A DNA stretch of 41,402 nt from Sphingobacteriales bacterium. GTDB lineage: Bacteria > Bacteroidota > Bacteroidia > Sphingobacteriales > Sphingobacteriaceae. The stretch is from NCBI GenBank assembly GCA_028288165.1, contig JAQBOG010000010.1, positions 1 to 41,402 of the forward strand, read 5' to 3'. The notes beneath the pieces are model-generated. The model was not told where the DNA came from. It ran no database searches and was given only the letters and a program-made list of their open reading frames with translations. This document shows, in pieces, positions 26,628 to 35,315 of the stretch. Position numbers and translations under genes: made by a program. The stretch's first letter is position 1. Each line of letters opens with the position of its first letter.

Positions 26628-27053
26628 ATGGAAAATCAAGTACCAATAACTATAAACCATCTTCAACATACTGGAATACCTGTTTCGGATATTGCGGTTT
26701 CTGAATCATTTTACAATCGTTTGGGGTTTGAAAATGTGATGCAATCTGAGTTTTTAATAGATGAAAAGCCCGGTATCTGCATCATGATGAAGAATAAAGA
26801 CGTGATCATAGAACTTTATCAAATGCCCGAGCACAAATTGGCCGAAATCAGAAATCGTGCTGATGGGCATGTTGATCATATTGCATTTGATGTGGATGAT
26901 GTTGAAAGTACATTTACAGCCCTAAAAAGTGCGTCGTTTACTATAGTTGAAGCTGAACCTGTGTTTCTTTCTTTTTGGAAAAACGGCTGTAAGTATTTTA
27001 ATATTCTGGGTCCAGATGGGGAAAAATTAGAGTTTAACGAGATTATAAAATAG
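26628..27053 (+). CDS. VOC-superfamily (glyoxalase/bleomycin-resistance-like) protein
   Basis: A 141-residue cytoplasmic protein made of two beta-alpha-beta-beta-beta modules of the vicinal oxygen chelate fold. The first module starts LQHTGIPVSDIAVSESFYNR and LGFENV; the second starts GHVDHIAFDVDDVESTFTAL. The end, FNILGPDGEKLEFNEI, carries the usual terminal Glu of the metal site, with His14 and a His in the GHVDH segment as partners. The family includes glyoxalase I, dioxygenases and antibiotic-binding proteins; sequence alone does not say which. It precedes an exported superoxide dismutase by about 150 bases on the same strand. Confidence 0.82.
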   Translation: MENQVPITINHLQHTGIPVSDIAVSESFYNRLGFENVMQSEFLIDEKPGICIMMKNKDVIIELYQMPEHKLAEIRNRADGHVDHIAFDVDDVESTFTALKSASFTIVEAEPVFLSFWKNGCKYFNILGPDGEKLEFNEIIK

Positions 27054-27203
27054 TACTCTGCTGGCAAAGCTGGCATACTTGAAGATGATTTTTTGACGTT
27101 ATTTTAAGGATTAATATCTTCCGTATGTAAACAAAAAATATAATATCGGGTTGTTTAGTATTGTTCATTAAATTGGGCATATATTCTTTTTAACACCAAA
27201 ACC

Positions 27204-27947
27204 ATGAAAAATAACAGCAGAAGGAAATTTATTCAAAACGCTTTTAAAACAGCCGCCGTAGCTGTTGGGGCACCAGCAATACTAAGTAATTCATTTGCTT
27301 ATGCAGGAACCGTATCAAAATTGGGTTTAAATGAAGTGCCGACCATTGAGCCATTAAAGTTTGCTCAGATAAAATTGCCTTATTCATATGCAGCTTTAGA
27401 ACCTTCAATTGATGCTTTAACGATGGAAATTCATTATTCGAAACATCATACAGCTTATATTAAGAATGTAAATGAGGCTTTGCTTGCTGAGAATATTTCA
27501 TACACTACAGAAAAAGAATTATTTAGTAATGCATCCAAATTGTCGGCTAAAATCAGGAACAATGGAGGTGGAGCCTGGAACCATAACTTTTTTTGGGAAA
27601 TAATGAAACCAGGGTCAAAAGGGCCAGAAGGGAAGGTTCTAGAAGCGATAAACGCATCATTTGGATCATTCGATAAGTTTAAAGAACAATTTACGCAAGC
27701 TGGTATTACTCGTTTTGGTTCAGGATGGGCGTGGTTGGTTAATGATAACGGGACTTTAAAAATCGGTTCTACTGCTAATCAAGATAATCCCTTATTTGAT
27801 AACGCTCCCATTAAAGGTACTCCATTATTGGCCTTAGACGTTTGGGAACATGCTTATTACCTAAAATATCAAAATAAACGTAACGAATACATTGCCAATT
27901 GGTGGAACGTTGTAAACTGGGACGCTGTAGCTAAGAAGATGAGCTAA
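27204..27947 (+). CDS. Tat-exported superoxide dismutase (Mn/Fe type)
   Basis: A 247-residue enzyme that converts superoxide to hydrogen peroxide and oxygen. The N-terminus NNSRRKFIQNAFKTAA is a twin-arginine signal, so it should act in the periplasm after folding with its metal in the cytoplasm. The mature part has the four metal ligands His77 (EIHYSKHH), His127 (WNHNFFW), Asp212 and His216 (DVWEHAYYL), and the second-sphere Tyr85. TANQDNPLF and GGG before WNH favour a manganese or cambialistic type over a strict iron enzyme. The signal peptide is unusual, because most members are cytoplasmic. The DsbD-alpha-like gene follows 69 bases downstream on the same strand. Confidence 0.93.
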   Translation: MKNNSRRKFIQNAFKTAAVAVGAPAILSNSFAYAGTVSKLGLNEVPTIEPLKFAQIKLPYSYAALEPSIDALTMEIHYSKHHTAYIKNVNEALLAENISYTTEKELFSNASKLSAKIRNNGGGAWNHNFFWEIMKPGSKGPEGKVLEAINASFGSFDKFKEQFTQAGITRFGSGWAWLVNDNGTLKIGSTANQDNPLFDNAPIKGTPLLALDVWEHAYYLKYQNKRNEYIANWWNVVNWDAVAKKMS

Positions 27948-28016
27948 TAGGGGATTTTTGTTTATACTCAAAACAATTAACCTTTTATAATTTCAATAAA
28001 CCAATAACATTAAATA

Positions 28017-28463
28017 ATGAAGAAACTGCTTTTTTTGACTCTTGGGCTCCTTTTAAGCGGAACTGCCTTCAGTCAAATATTGAATCCGGTTAAATGGACT
28101 TATTCCGCCAAAAAGATAAGCAAAACCGAAGCAATAGTATACTTAAAGGCAAACATCGATAAGGGTTGGCATATCTATTCGCAAAGTGTGGGTGAAGGCG
28201 GTCCGATACCCACTCACATCAAATTTTCTCCTTCATCAGTGTATCGTTTAGTAGGTAAAACTATCGAACCGAAGCCAATTACTAAGTTCGAAAAGTCATT
28301 TAATATGAATGTTAACTATTTTGAAAACACGGTTACCTTCCAACAGAAGATAAACTTGGCATCGAGTGCGCCTACTGTGAAGGGGAAATTGGAATTTATG
28401 GTTTGTAGTAATAGTAAATGTTTGCCGCCCGATGAAGTAGAATTTGTAATACCTGTAAAATAG
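28017..28463 (+). CDS. Stand-alone DsbD-alpha-like periplasmic protein
   Basis: A 148-residue protein with signal peptide (MKKLLFLTLGLLLSGTAFSQ). The mature part is an immunoglobulin-like fold of the DsbD N-terminal (alpha) type: VKWTYSAKKISKTEAIVYLK, GWHIYSQSVGEGGPIPTHIK, and a Cys pair Cys130-Cys135 in FMVCSNSKCLPPDEVEF. In DsbD the equivalent Cys pair passes electrons from the membrane domain to periplasmic partners. Here the membrane and thioredoxin-like domains are absent, so this protein must take electrons from another carrier or bind partners. It stands 69 bases after the exported superoxide dismutase and 20 bases before the hydrolase gene, so the three may be co-transcribed. Confidence 0.85.
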   Translation: MKKLLFLTLGLLLSGTAFSQILNPVKWTYSAKKISKTEAIVYLKANIDKGWHIYSQSVGEGGPIPTHIKFSPSSVYRLVGKTIEPKPITKFEKSFNMNVNYFENTVTFQQKINLASSAPTVKGKLEFMVCSNSKCLPPDEVEFVIPVK

Positions 28464-28483
28464 GTTTTTGCTACTGTTATTAT

Positions 28484-29029
28484 ATGATTTACTTAATTCT
28501 GCCGGGCCTGGGTGATTCTGGCCCCGATCATTGGCAAAGCTATTGGCTAAATAAATTTCCAAATTCGATTAAACTGATTCAGGATAATTGGAATGAGCCT
28601 AAATTGGAAGATTGGCTAATTAAATTGAATGAAACCCTATTCACTATTCAAGCTCCGGTTGTACTTATTGCTCATAGTTTGGCAGTGTCCTTAGTGTTGC
28701 ATTGGGATAAAAATTATAAAAAATCTACTAACAACGTTGTGGGCGCACTACTTGTTTCGCCTACCGATATAGAATCTGAAGAGCATGCACCTCCGGAAAT
28801 TTGGAATTTTGCCCCTATGCCAGTTCATAAAATTTCTTTCCCGGTAATTGTGGTAGCAAGTGAAGATGACCCATTTGTAGCCATTGAACGAGCCAGATAT
28901 TTTTCAGATAAATGGGGAGCAGAATTGTTAAATATTGGAAAGAAAGGTCACATAAACGCTGAAACACAGCTCGCTTATTGGGAAGAAGGTCAGGAGATTC
29001 TTGGAAAATTGGTTAATAAAATAGATTAA
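28484..29029 (+). CDS. RBBP9/YdeN-type alpha/beta hydrolase
   Basis: A 181-residue serine hydrolase of the RBBP9 family. The opening ILPGLGDSGPDHWQSYW is characteristic. The nucleophile is Ser65 in IAHSLAVSL, the acid is in ASEDDPF (Asp128 or Asp129), and the base is His156 in KKGHIN. Members are small cytoplasmic esterase-like enzymes whose bacterial substrates are mostly unknown. Its start lies 20 bases after the DsbD-alpha-like gene. A terminator hairpin follows at 29028-29057, shared with the convergent transporter gene. Confidence 0.87.
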   Translation: MIYLILPGLGDSGPDHWQSYWLNKFPNSIKLIQDNWNEPKLEDWLIKLNETLFTIQAPVVLIAHSLAVSLVLHWDKNYKKSTNNVVGALLVSPTDIESEEHAPPEIWNFAPMPVHKISFPVIVVASEDDPFVAIERARYFSDKWGAELLNIGKKGHINAETQLAYWEEGQEILGKLVNKID

Positions 29030-29057
29030 ATCTCATCAAAATTGACTGATGGGATTT
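29028..29057. terminator. Bidirectional terminator-like hairpin between convergent genes
   Basis: AAATCTCATCA (29028-29038) pairs with TGATGGGATTT (29047-29057) over eleven positions, one of them G-T, around an 8-base loop. It overlaps the stop of the hydrolase gene and lies before the stop of the convergent SulP gene. Confidence 0.55.
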
Positions 29058-29079
29058 GATCATTAATTAAATGGTTCGA

Positions 29080-30609
29080 TTATCCCACATGATACAGAGG
29101 ATCTTCTATAATATTTACTTCGATAACGGCCTCGGCATTCTTAAGTAATATGCGGCATTCTTCACTCAAATGCTTTAAGCGCAGTGTTTTGTTAGTTTTA
29201 TGATACCTTTCGGTAAGTTTATTAAGCGCATCTATGCCCGACATATCAGCCACTCTGCTTTCCTTAAAGTCGATAATTACTTCTTCAGGATCTCCCTGCA
29301 CATCAAATTTTTCGGTAAAGGTTGCTATAGAACCGAAAAACAACGGGCCGTATATTTCGTAATGCTTTATCCCGTGTTCATCGGTATATTTTTTTGCCCG
29401 TATCCGGATAGCGCTATCCCATGCAAATACAAGTGCAGATATAATAACCCCCACGAGTACCGCCAATGCTAAATTATGGAGCAAAACAGTAATAAGAGCC
29501 ACCAATATACCTACGAAAATATCCTGACTGGGCATTTTGTTGATGATGCGGAAACTCATCCACTCGAATGTTCCGACAGCAACCATGATCATTACGCCGG
29601 TTAAGGCGGCCATTGGAACCAATTCTATGAAAGGTGCCCCGAATAAAATAATGAGCAAAATAGCGAGGGAGGCAACAATTCCTGATAATCTGGCTCTGGC
29701 TCCGGCTGAAAGATTTACCAAGGTTTGAGCAATCATCGGGCAACCACCCATACCAAAAAAGAATCCGTTTAGGATATTTGCACTTCCTTGAGCAATACAT
29801 TCCTTATTTCCATTTCCTCTGGATGCAGTTATTTCATCTACCAAGTTCAATGTTAGCAAGCCTTCTGTTAAACCTACCCCCGCCATTATCAATGCATATG
29901 GAAATATTGTTTTGATCATATCCAGGCTAAACGGCAATGCAGGAACATGAAAAGGAGGGAAGCCGCCACTTACGGAAGCGATATCCTTTACTATTTTTGT
30001 GTCTATCTTGAAGCCAAAAACCACCAGAAACACAACTATAATAGCAACCAAGGAGGCTGGAATCGCTTTTGTAAATTTGGGTAGTAATATTACAATGGCA
30101 ATAGTTAAGCTAACTAATCCGGCCATAACCAGTAGAGGCTGACCAGTTAGCCACGATGATTGGCCGTTTATTACTGTTTTAAACTGCTCAAGCTGAGCCA
30201 TAAAAATGATAATAGCTAAGCCATTTACAAATCCGAACATGACTGGCTGCGGCACTAAACGAACAAACTTCCCAAACTTAAATAGCCCTATTAAAATTTG
30301 AAAAAAGCCTGCTAATATTACCGCTCCAAAAACATACTCAATCCCGTGTGATCTCATCAGCGCAATCAAAACAATTACGGTTGCACCCGCTCCACCTGAT
30401 ATCAATCCGGGTCTGCCACCGAAAATAGAAGTTACTAAACCCATGATAAACGCAGCATACAAACCTGTTAAAGGAGGTAAGCCCGCTAATATGGCGAATG
30501 ACAATGATTCGGGCATCATAGTCATAGCAACTGTTAGCCCTGCAAGAATTTCTATTTTATAATCGATTTTTTGTGTGAAATCAAACAGATTTAAAAAAGA
30601 TTTAGTCAT
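29080..30609 (-). CDS. SulP-family anion transporter with STAS domain
   Basis: A 509-residue inner-membrane transporter. The start at 30609 (MTKSFLNLFDFTQKIDYKIE) was preferred over an open frame reaching 30666. The membrane part has the SulP features GLTVAMTMMPESLSFAILAG and PLTGLYAAFIMGLVTSIFGG near the start, and later IAQGSANILNGFFFGMGGCP. The C-terminal STAS domain (about 410-509) has EVIIDFKESRVADMSGIDAL. SulP proteins carry sulfate, bicarbonate or dicarboxylates; the residues visible do not decide which. It is a monocistronic unit, divergent from the methionine-sulfoxide reductase gene. Confidence 0.92.
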   Translation of the reverse strand: MTKSFLNLFDFTQKIDYKIEILAGLTVAMTMMPESLSFAILAGLPPLTGLYAAFIMGLVTSIFGGRPGLISGGAGATVIVLIALMRSHGIEYVFGAVILAGFFQILIGLFKFGKFVRLVPQPVMFGFVNGLAIIIFMAQLEQFKTVINGQSSWLTGQPLLVMAGLVSLTIAIVILLPKFTKAIPASLVAIIVVFLVVFGFKIDTKIVKDIASVSGGFPPFHVPALPFSLDMIKTIFPYALIMAGVGLTEGLLTLNLVDEITASRGNGNKECIAQGSANILNGFFFGMGGCPMIAQTLVNLSAGARARLSGIVASLAILLIILFGAPFIELVPMAALTGVMIMVAVGTFEWMSFRIINKMPSQDIFVGILVALITVLLHNLALAVLVGVIISALVFAWDSAIRIRAKKYTDEHGIKHYEIYGPLFFGSIATFTEKFDVQGDPEEVIIDFKESRVADMSGIDALNKLTERYHKTNKTLRLKHLSEECRILLKNAEAVIEVNIIEDPLYHVG

Positions 30610-30819
30610 TATATGGAGTAAAGCAGTATAGAACATTGATTGAAAGAGGAAATAATCATAATCCAATCAAGGTGCAAAGGTAATTATTGAAAGCAAACCA
30701 TAAAAGTAGTGGTGCCTGAAATCATTAAATAAGATGTTCATCATAATCCATTAATAATGTCGATTTGTCTTTATATTTTTTTTGCCCGAAATTTGACTGC
30801 AGTTTCTTAAATGTTGTAG

Positions 30820-31296
30820 ATGGCTGAAGATTTAAAGATAATCACTGGAAGTAAAGAAGAACAATACCAGGCACTAATGCCTCAAATTAATGCCTTAATA
30901 TATGGAGAGGAAGACTTGATCGCCAATCTGGGTAATATAACGGCCGCTCTCAAAGAGCAATTTCATTTTTTTTGGGTTGGATTTTATCTGGTAAAAAATG
31001 ACGAATTAGTTCTAGGTCCATTTCAAGGCCCAGTTGCCTGTACCCGAATCTCAAAAGGCAGAGGCGTGTGTGGAAAATCCTGGGAAGGTGAAAAAATCTT
31101 TATCGTGCCAGATGTAAATAGTTTCCCTGGTCACATCGCATGCAGTTCATTATCTAAGTCTGAAATTGTATTGCCAATTTCACGAAATGGAATTGTTATC
31201 GGGGTTTTAGATGTGGACAGCGAGTTTTTGCACCACTTTGATGAAATAGACAGCGTGTACCTAAGTCAAATTTTAAACCTCATAGCTTTCGACTAA
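30820..31296 (+). CDS. GAF-domain free methionine-R-sulfoxide reductase
   Basis: A 158-residue single GAF domain that reduces free L-methionine-R-sulfoxide. The catalytic and resolving cysteines Cys74, Cys84 and Cys108 have the same spacing (10 and 24) as Cys84, Cys94 and Cys118 of the E. coli enzyme. They lie in GPVACTRISKGRGVCGKSW and GHIACSSLSKSEIVLPI. FFWVGFYLVKNDELVLGPFQ and GVLDVDSEF are also typical. It acts in the cytoplasm with thioredoxin as reductant. It is divergent from the transporter gene and 95 bases upstream of the DNA glycosylase gene. Confidence 0.92.
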   Translation: MAEDLKIITGSKEEQYQALMPQINALIYGEEDLIANLGNITAALKEQFHFFWVGFYLVKNDELVLGPFQGPVACTRISKGRGVCGKSWEGEKIFIVPDVNSFPGHIACSSLSKSEIVLPISRNGIVIGVLDVDSEFLHHFDEIDSVYLSQILNLIAFD

Positions 31297-31391
31297 ATAG
31301 AAGATGCGCATTACTTGCGACTTGATACTCAATACCCGCTATAAAAGCGCTATAAAATCTCAATACTCACATCTCAATATTCACATCTAGA
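31297..31391. repeat. Intergenic tandem microrepeats
   Basis: Two tandem 14-mers differing by one base, ATCTCAATACTCAC (31357-31370) and ATCTCAATATTCAC (31371-31384), follow two near-tandem GCTATAAAA units and ACTTGATACTCAATAC at 31319-31334. The same GAGTATTGAG-like word occurs, inverted, at 38475-38500. The repeats end just before the DNA glycosylase ATG, so its leader is built from them. Confidence 0.6.
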
Positions 31392-31994
31392 ATGAAACTT
31401 CCTTTATCTTTTTATCAACGTGATGACGTAATCTTAATCGCAAAAGAACTGCTAGGTAAATATCTCTATACAAACATTGACGGTAAAATTACAGGTGGCA
31501 TGATCGTCGAGACCGAAGCTTACAATGGTCCTGACGATCGGGGATCACATGCGTACAATAATAAGCGCACTCCTAGAAATGAGATGATGTATAACCACGG
31601 AGGTGTGGTTTACATGTATATCTGTTACGGCATTCATGATATGCTGAATATTGTAACAGGGACCGAAGATTCCTCACATGCTGTTTTAATTCGAGCAATA
31701 GAACCCTTAACGGGGATAGAAACCATGCGTGAAAGAAGAAATTTGTTTAGTAACGATAATCGCTTATGCCAGGGTCCAGGTGCTTTAGGTAAAGCTTTAG
31801 GTTTAAACAAATCACATAATGGGATTGGTTTACAGTATGATATAATTTGGATGGATGATGTAGGCTTAGCTTTTACTGAGGATCAGGTTAAGGCTTCACC
31901 AAGAGTTGGGATGAATTTTGAAGGACCTTACAAAACCATACCTTGGAGATTTTATTTAAAAGGGAACAAGTTTGTAAGCAAGCCACATAGTTAA
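31392..31994 (+). CDS. Alkyladenine (3-methyladenine) DNA glycosylase, AAG/MPG type
   Basis: A 200-residue base-excision repair enzyme that removes 3-methyladenine, hypoxanthine and related damaged purines from DNA. The motif MIVETEAYNGPDDRGSHAYN contains Glu42, equivalent to the catalytic Glu125 of human AAG, and Tyr44, equivalent to Tyr127. TPRNEMMYNHGGVVYMYICY and GIHDMLNIVT are family hallmarks, and RLCQGPGALGKALGL follows. Length agrees with bacterial members (about 200). It follows the methionine-sulfoxide reductase gene and is 39 bases upstream of the bestrophin gene, so the three may share a transcript. Confidence 0.95.
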   Translation: MKLPLSFYQRDDVILIAKELLGKYLYTNIDGKITGGMIVETEAYNGPDDRGSHAYNNKRTPRNEMMYNHGGVVYMYICYGIHDMLNIVTGTEDSSHAVLIRAIEPLTGIETMRERRNLFSNDNRLCQGPGALGKALGLNKSHNGIGLQYDIIWMDDVGLAFTEDQVKASPRVGMNFEGPYKTIPWRFYLKGNKFVSKPHS

Positions 31995-32033
31995 TAGCTA
32001 TCGAATTCTTACTTTCGGGAAAGCATTTACTTC

Positions 32034-32894
32034 ATGATTAATTACAATCCGAAAGTCTGGTTTGCCTTTATCTTCAAATTTGGCAAAGCCGATACGTTAA
32101 GAAAACTGTTTCCCCTGATGCTTGGTGTGGGTGCATATTCTGCATTAATTGTTTTTCTGGAGCTGGCATATTTTAAATCCGAAGATAATAACTACCTGAA
32201 AAATTTTGGTTTAATGCATGGCGTTCTAGGCTTCGTCATCTCATTATTGTTGGTTTTCAGAACCAATACTGCCTATGATCGATGGTGGGAAGGGCGGAAG
32301 CTTTGGGGTGCTTTAACAAATAGTTCAAGAAATTTAGCAATTAAACTTAACGCTTTTTTAAAAGACGCCGGTGAAAAAAACTATTTTAAATTAATGATTC
32401 CGAATTACGCGTTTGCCCTCAAAAACCAATTACGTGAAAACGAAGATTATCACGAACTCGATCCAGTTCTGGATGTTAATCACGAAAAACATTTACCAAA
32501 CCACATTGCGAGTTTATTATTTAATCGCTTAAGTAAATGCCGTGAAAATGGTGAACTTACTGCAGAGCAATTATTAATATTAAATGCAGATTTAAGTGTC
32601 TTTACAGATGTTTGTGGTGCGTGTGAGCGGATAAAAAATACGCCAATACCTTTCGCTTATAATATCTTCATCAAGAAATTTATTTTCTTTTTTGTGATGA
32701 CATTGCCTTTAGGCTGGTCGTTTAGCCTGGGTTATTTAGTAATCCCTATTGTGATGCTTATTTTGTATGCCTTGGCGGGATTAGAAATTATCGCAGAAGA
32801 AATAGAAAATCCGTTCGGTACAGATGCCAATGATTTACCTATTGATCAGATCTGCCACAATATCAGGAAACATGTTGGTGAAATTTTAAGCTAG
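32034..32894 (+). CDS. Bestrophin-family membrane channel protein
   Basis: A 286-residue membrane protein of the bestrophin/UPF0187 family, which form pentameric ion channels. GVLGFVISLLLVFRTNTAYD, followed by RWWEGRKLWGALTNSSRNLA, is the family signature (RTNTAYDRWWEGRKLWG). A later membrane pair includes FFFVMTLPLGWSFSLGYLVI, and the end has IAEEIENPFGTDANDLPIDQ, the bestrophin EEIENPFG motif. Ion selectivity cannot be read from the sequence. It is 39 bases after the DNA glycosylase gene. Confidence 0.93.
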   Translation: MINYNPKVWFAFIFKFGKADTLRKLFPLMLGVGAYSALIVFLELAYFKSEDNNYLKNFGLMHGVLGFVISLLLVFRTNTAYDRWWEGRKLWGALTNSSRNLAIKLNAFLKDAGEKNYFKLMIPNYAFALKNQLRENEDYHELDPVLDVNHEKHLPNHIASLLFNRLSKCRENGELTAEQLLILNADLSVFTDVCGACERIKNTPIPFAYNIFIKKFIFFFVMTLPLGWSFSLGYLVIPIVMLILYALAGLEIIAEEIENPFGTDANDLPIDQICHNIRKHVGEILS

Positions 32895-33133
32895 CTGTGG
32901 GCTGTCAGCAATGAGCAACCAGCTTGGAGCGTTTAGCATCAGCATAGTAAATAACAGATTTAAGATTCAGCTGGATTGGAGTCGACCTGGCTTTTTTATA
33001 AACCTATCCTTACAACCTACCACTTATAACCCACAACTATTCATTACAACCTACCGCTAGCATGAAAAGCTGTGAATTACTGTCACAATGATTCAATACA
33101 TTAAAAACAGAAATTAAGAAAACTCCTCTCAAT
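32895..33133. repeat. Intergenic region with 15-mer direct repeats
   Basis: TTACAACCTACCACT (33010-33024) and TTACAACCTACCGCT (33044-33058) are direct repeats with one change, separated by similar CTTATAACCCACAACT sequence. The region lies between the convergent bestrophin and glycosidase genes and has no gene. Confidence 0.55.
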
Positions 33134-35095
33134 TTAAGCGACGTTTAATTGCCACAGAATCACCAAGGTCTCTTCATCATCTATCAAAATGGTATTCGAA
33201 CTGAGTTCCCTCGCTTCCGGATAAATAATTTGAGAGCTCATATTTTCAGGGATCAGCAGCTCAATATATTTCTGATTCTGTGATTTATTTATGATGATGG
33301 TTAGGTAGGAATACTTGGACTTCATCGTTTTCATCAAAAGCCCTTCATAAGGTTCGGCAAACCTGAATAATAAGGAGTTGATACTTTCAGCTGCCTCTTG
33401 ATAAAGCAACTTATATAATTTGTGGTAATTACCCTTAATTCTTGAGCCTAAACCTATTAGGGATGGTGCCCAAAAAACTTCACCAGCACCATACACATTT
33501 TTTATTGCTGTTATTTCATTCGAGTGACTTGCAATCGGTTGACCTGTTTCTGCTGAAATGCTTCCTCGCCATAAATGTGCAGGCACTTTGAAGTTAGGCT
33601 CAATAAAATCAAAATCGAAAAGATCATCAATCACTTTAAATTCTTTGACAGAGCCACCAAAAAGATTTTTTAGCGGAAAATTTCTAAAAGTGCAAATGGC
33701 ATTTTCATCATAATAAGCAGTTAAGCCATCTACTATTAACTTTCCTCCTTTGCGTACAAAGCTTTCCAAGCCAAAATAATAAGTGGATGGGATAGAAATC
33801 TGATGTGCTAATACGATTGTTTTGCCTTTAAAATCTTCTTGTTCGAAATTAAACTCACTCAGTTCTTTAAAATTAATCTGTAAACCCATTTCAGAAAAAG
33901 CTTCAAAATATGCTATTGCCGATTTCATAACACCACCAATATTTCTTCCCTCATAAAATTTGCCTCCTGTTTGCTGTTTCTTTTCAATCCACAATGATTC
34001 ACGTGTGTAAAGAATGGAGATACCTGACTCAAGGACTTTAGCTTCAGCAAACAGTTCCTGGTTTTCGTTTACAAACTTGGCAATATTTCCAACCTCGGTT
34101 AATCGATCAGATGCGTTATCCTGGTAATCTACTAAACCCCATTCTCCAGCTTCTAAACCCGAGTTTCGAGGATTAAGGCACCAAAATACGGAGCCCTTGC
34201 TCTCTGTGGCAATGGTTATCCAAAGCCACTGAACAATTTCTTTATTAGTTGGGCACATCGCATTAAAACCACTATAGGTATTGTTGCCTCCTTGCAATTC
34301 TGTCATTAACCATGGGATTTCGCCTGCGCCCGATCGTAACATTTCGCTATTAGCCGACATCGCAAGCGCATATTTATTCCGTTCGAAATAACCGAAATGC
34401 CAACTTGCATGTGCAGATCCGCCTAAGCTGGTTAAAAATGATCTCCATGCCTTAAAATCATATTCGGCAGCCAGCAAGAACAGCTGATGGTTATTTACAT
34501 GAATGTTGCTGTCCGGATCCCAAACATGGATTTGTTCAACCAGCCAATTCAAAAACCATATATTGTACGATACCAAAAATCGCTCTTCTTCGAATTTGAA
34601 GTGATTGAAGCCTTCAAATTTCTGTTCTTCACTAAGATTGTACTCGATCTTCCATTCTTCAAATTTTTTTATGGAGAATTCATCTATTGGAATTTCGCCT
34701 GACCCAGGCTCATTGATTGGAACCCATCCATATAGAGACGAATACTGCTTGAAATGGGTCACCGTCTTCTCAATATATTCCGCTATCAATTCTAAATGCT
34801 TATTATTCCGAGGAAACTTAAATCCTCCAACATCATCAAATGAAGTAGAAGGAAATAAATTTCCGTAAATATTGATTCCATATTTTTCACCAGCTTTAAA
34901 TGCATAATCAAATAGCGTAAAATCCCACTCACCCTCCTCATTTCGCATATAATTCTCGAACATCCGAATACGAGTCAAGTACATTCCTTGCTCTTTCAAT
35001 ATTCTAAACCAGTTATCGATTTCAGCAGGAGTTTGTCCTGGCTCTATAAATATTTCAGCTCCAATCAGGATGTTATTAGCGGATTTGTTTATCAT
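33134..35095 (-). CDS. Clan GH-A glycoside hydrolase, beta-galactosidase-like
   Basis: A 653-residue enzyme with a TIM-barrel glycosidase domain. The start at 35095 (MINKSANNILIGAEIFIEPG) is preferred; an upstream ATG at 35113 lies in microrepeat DNA. The likely acid/base is Glu129 in VPINEPGSG, and the likely nucleophile is Glu266 in LMTELQGGNN, the paired strand-4 and strand-7 positions of clan GH-A. The middle part has a beta-galactosidase trimerisation-like domain (GKTIVLAHQISIPSTYYFGL and FVRKGGKLIVDGL) as in GH42-type enzymes. There is no signal peptide, so it should be cytoplasmic and act on imported oligosaccharides. No sugar transporter is adjacent. The exact family number is uncertain. 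Confidence 0.82.
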   Translation of the reverse strand: MINKSANNILIGAEIFIEPGQTPAEIDNWFRILKEQGMYLTRIRMFENYMRNEEGEWDFTLFDYAFKAGEKYGINIYGNLFPSTSFDDVGGFKFPRNNKHLELIAEYIEKTVTHFKQYSSLYGWVPINEPGSGEIPIDEFSIKKFEEWKIEYNLSEEQKFEGFNHFKFEEERFLVSYNIWFLNWLVEQIHVWDPDSNIHVNNHQLFLLAAEYDFKAWRSFLTSLGGSAHASWHFGYFERNKYALAMSANSEMLRSGAGEIPWLMTELQGGNNTYSGFNAMCPTNKEIVQWLWITIATESKGSVFWCLNPRNSGLEAGEWGLVDYQDNASDRLTEVGNIAKFVNENQELFAEAKVLESGISILYTRESLWIEKKQQTGGKFYEGRNIGGVMKSAIAYFEAFSEMGLQINFKELSEFNFEQEDFKGKTIVLAHQISIPSTYYFGLESFVRKGGKLIVDGLTAYYDENAICTFRNFPLKNLFGGSVKEFKVIDDLFDFDFIEPNFKVPAHLWRGSISAETGQPIASHSNEITAIKNVYGAGEVFWAPSLIGLGSRIKGNYHKLYKLLYQEAAESINSLLFRFAEPYEGLLMKTMKSKYSYLTIIINKSQNQKYIELLIPENMSSQIIYPEARELSSNTILIDDEETLVILWQLNVA

Positions 35096-35315
35096 TTTAG
35101 TATCAAGTAGCAAGTATTAAGTAACAAGTGTTTGGTATCAAGTATTTAGTATCAAGTGCGAGGGTCATCTGATCTTTTGCTTTCTTCCCGACCTTCCAGC
35201 GCTTCTTCAAGCAAAAACCATGAAACTTATTTTTAACCTCTTTGGAATGTTATTTGATCTGTTCATTCATAGTATAATCCTATTATTTAAGATCATTCTT
35301 AACAAAACTATATCT
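35096..35315. repeat. Microrepeat-rich divergent intergenic region
   Basis: TATCAAGTA at 35101 and 35136 and TATCAAGTG at 35150, with AGTATTAAGTAACAAGTG between, form a degenerate tandem array just upstream of the glycosidase gene. The remaining part up to 35315 is open on the plus strand (from the ATG at 35220), but its hydrophobic residues do not belong to the stress-protein family that follows. Confidence 0.5.
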
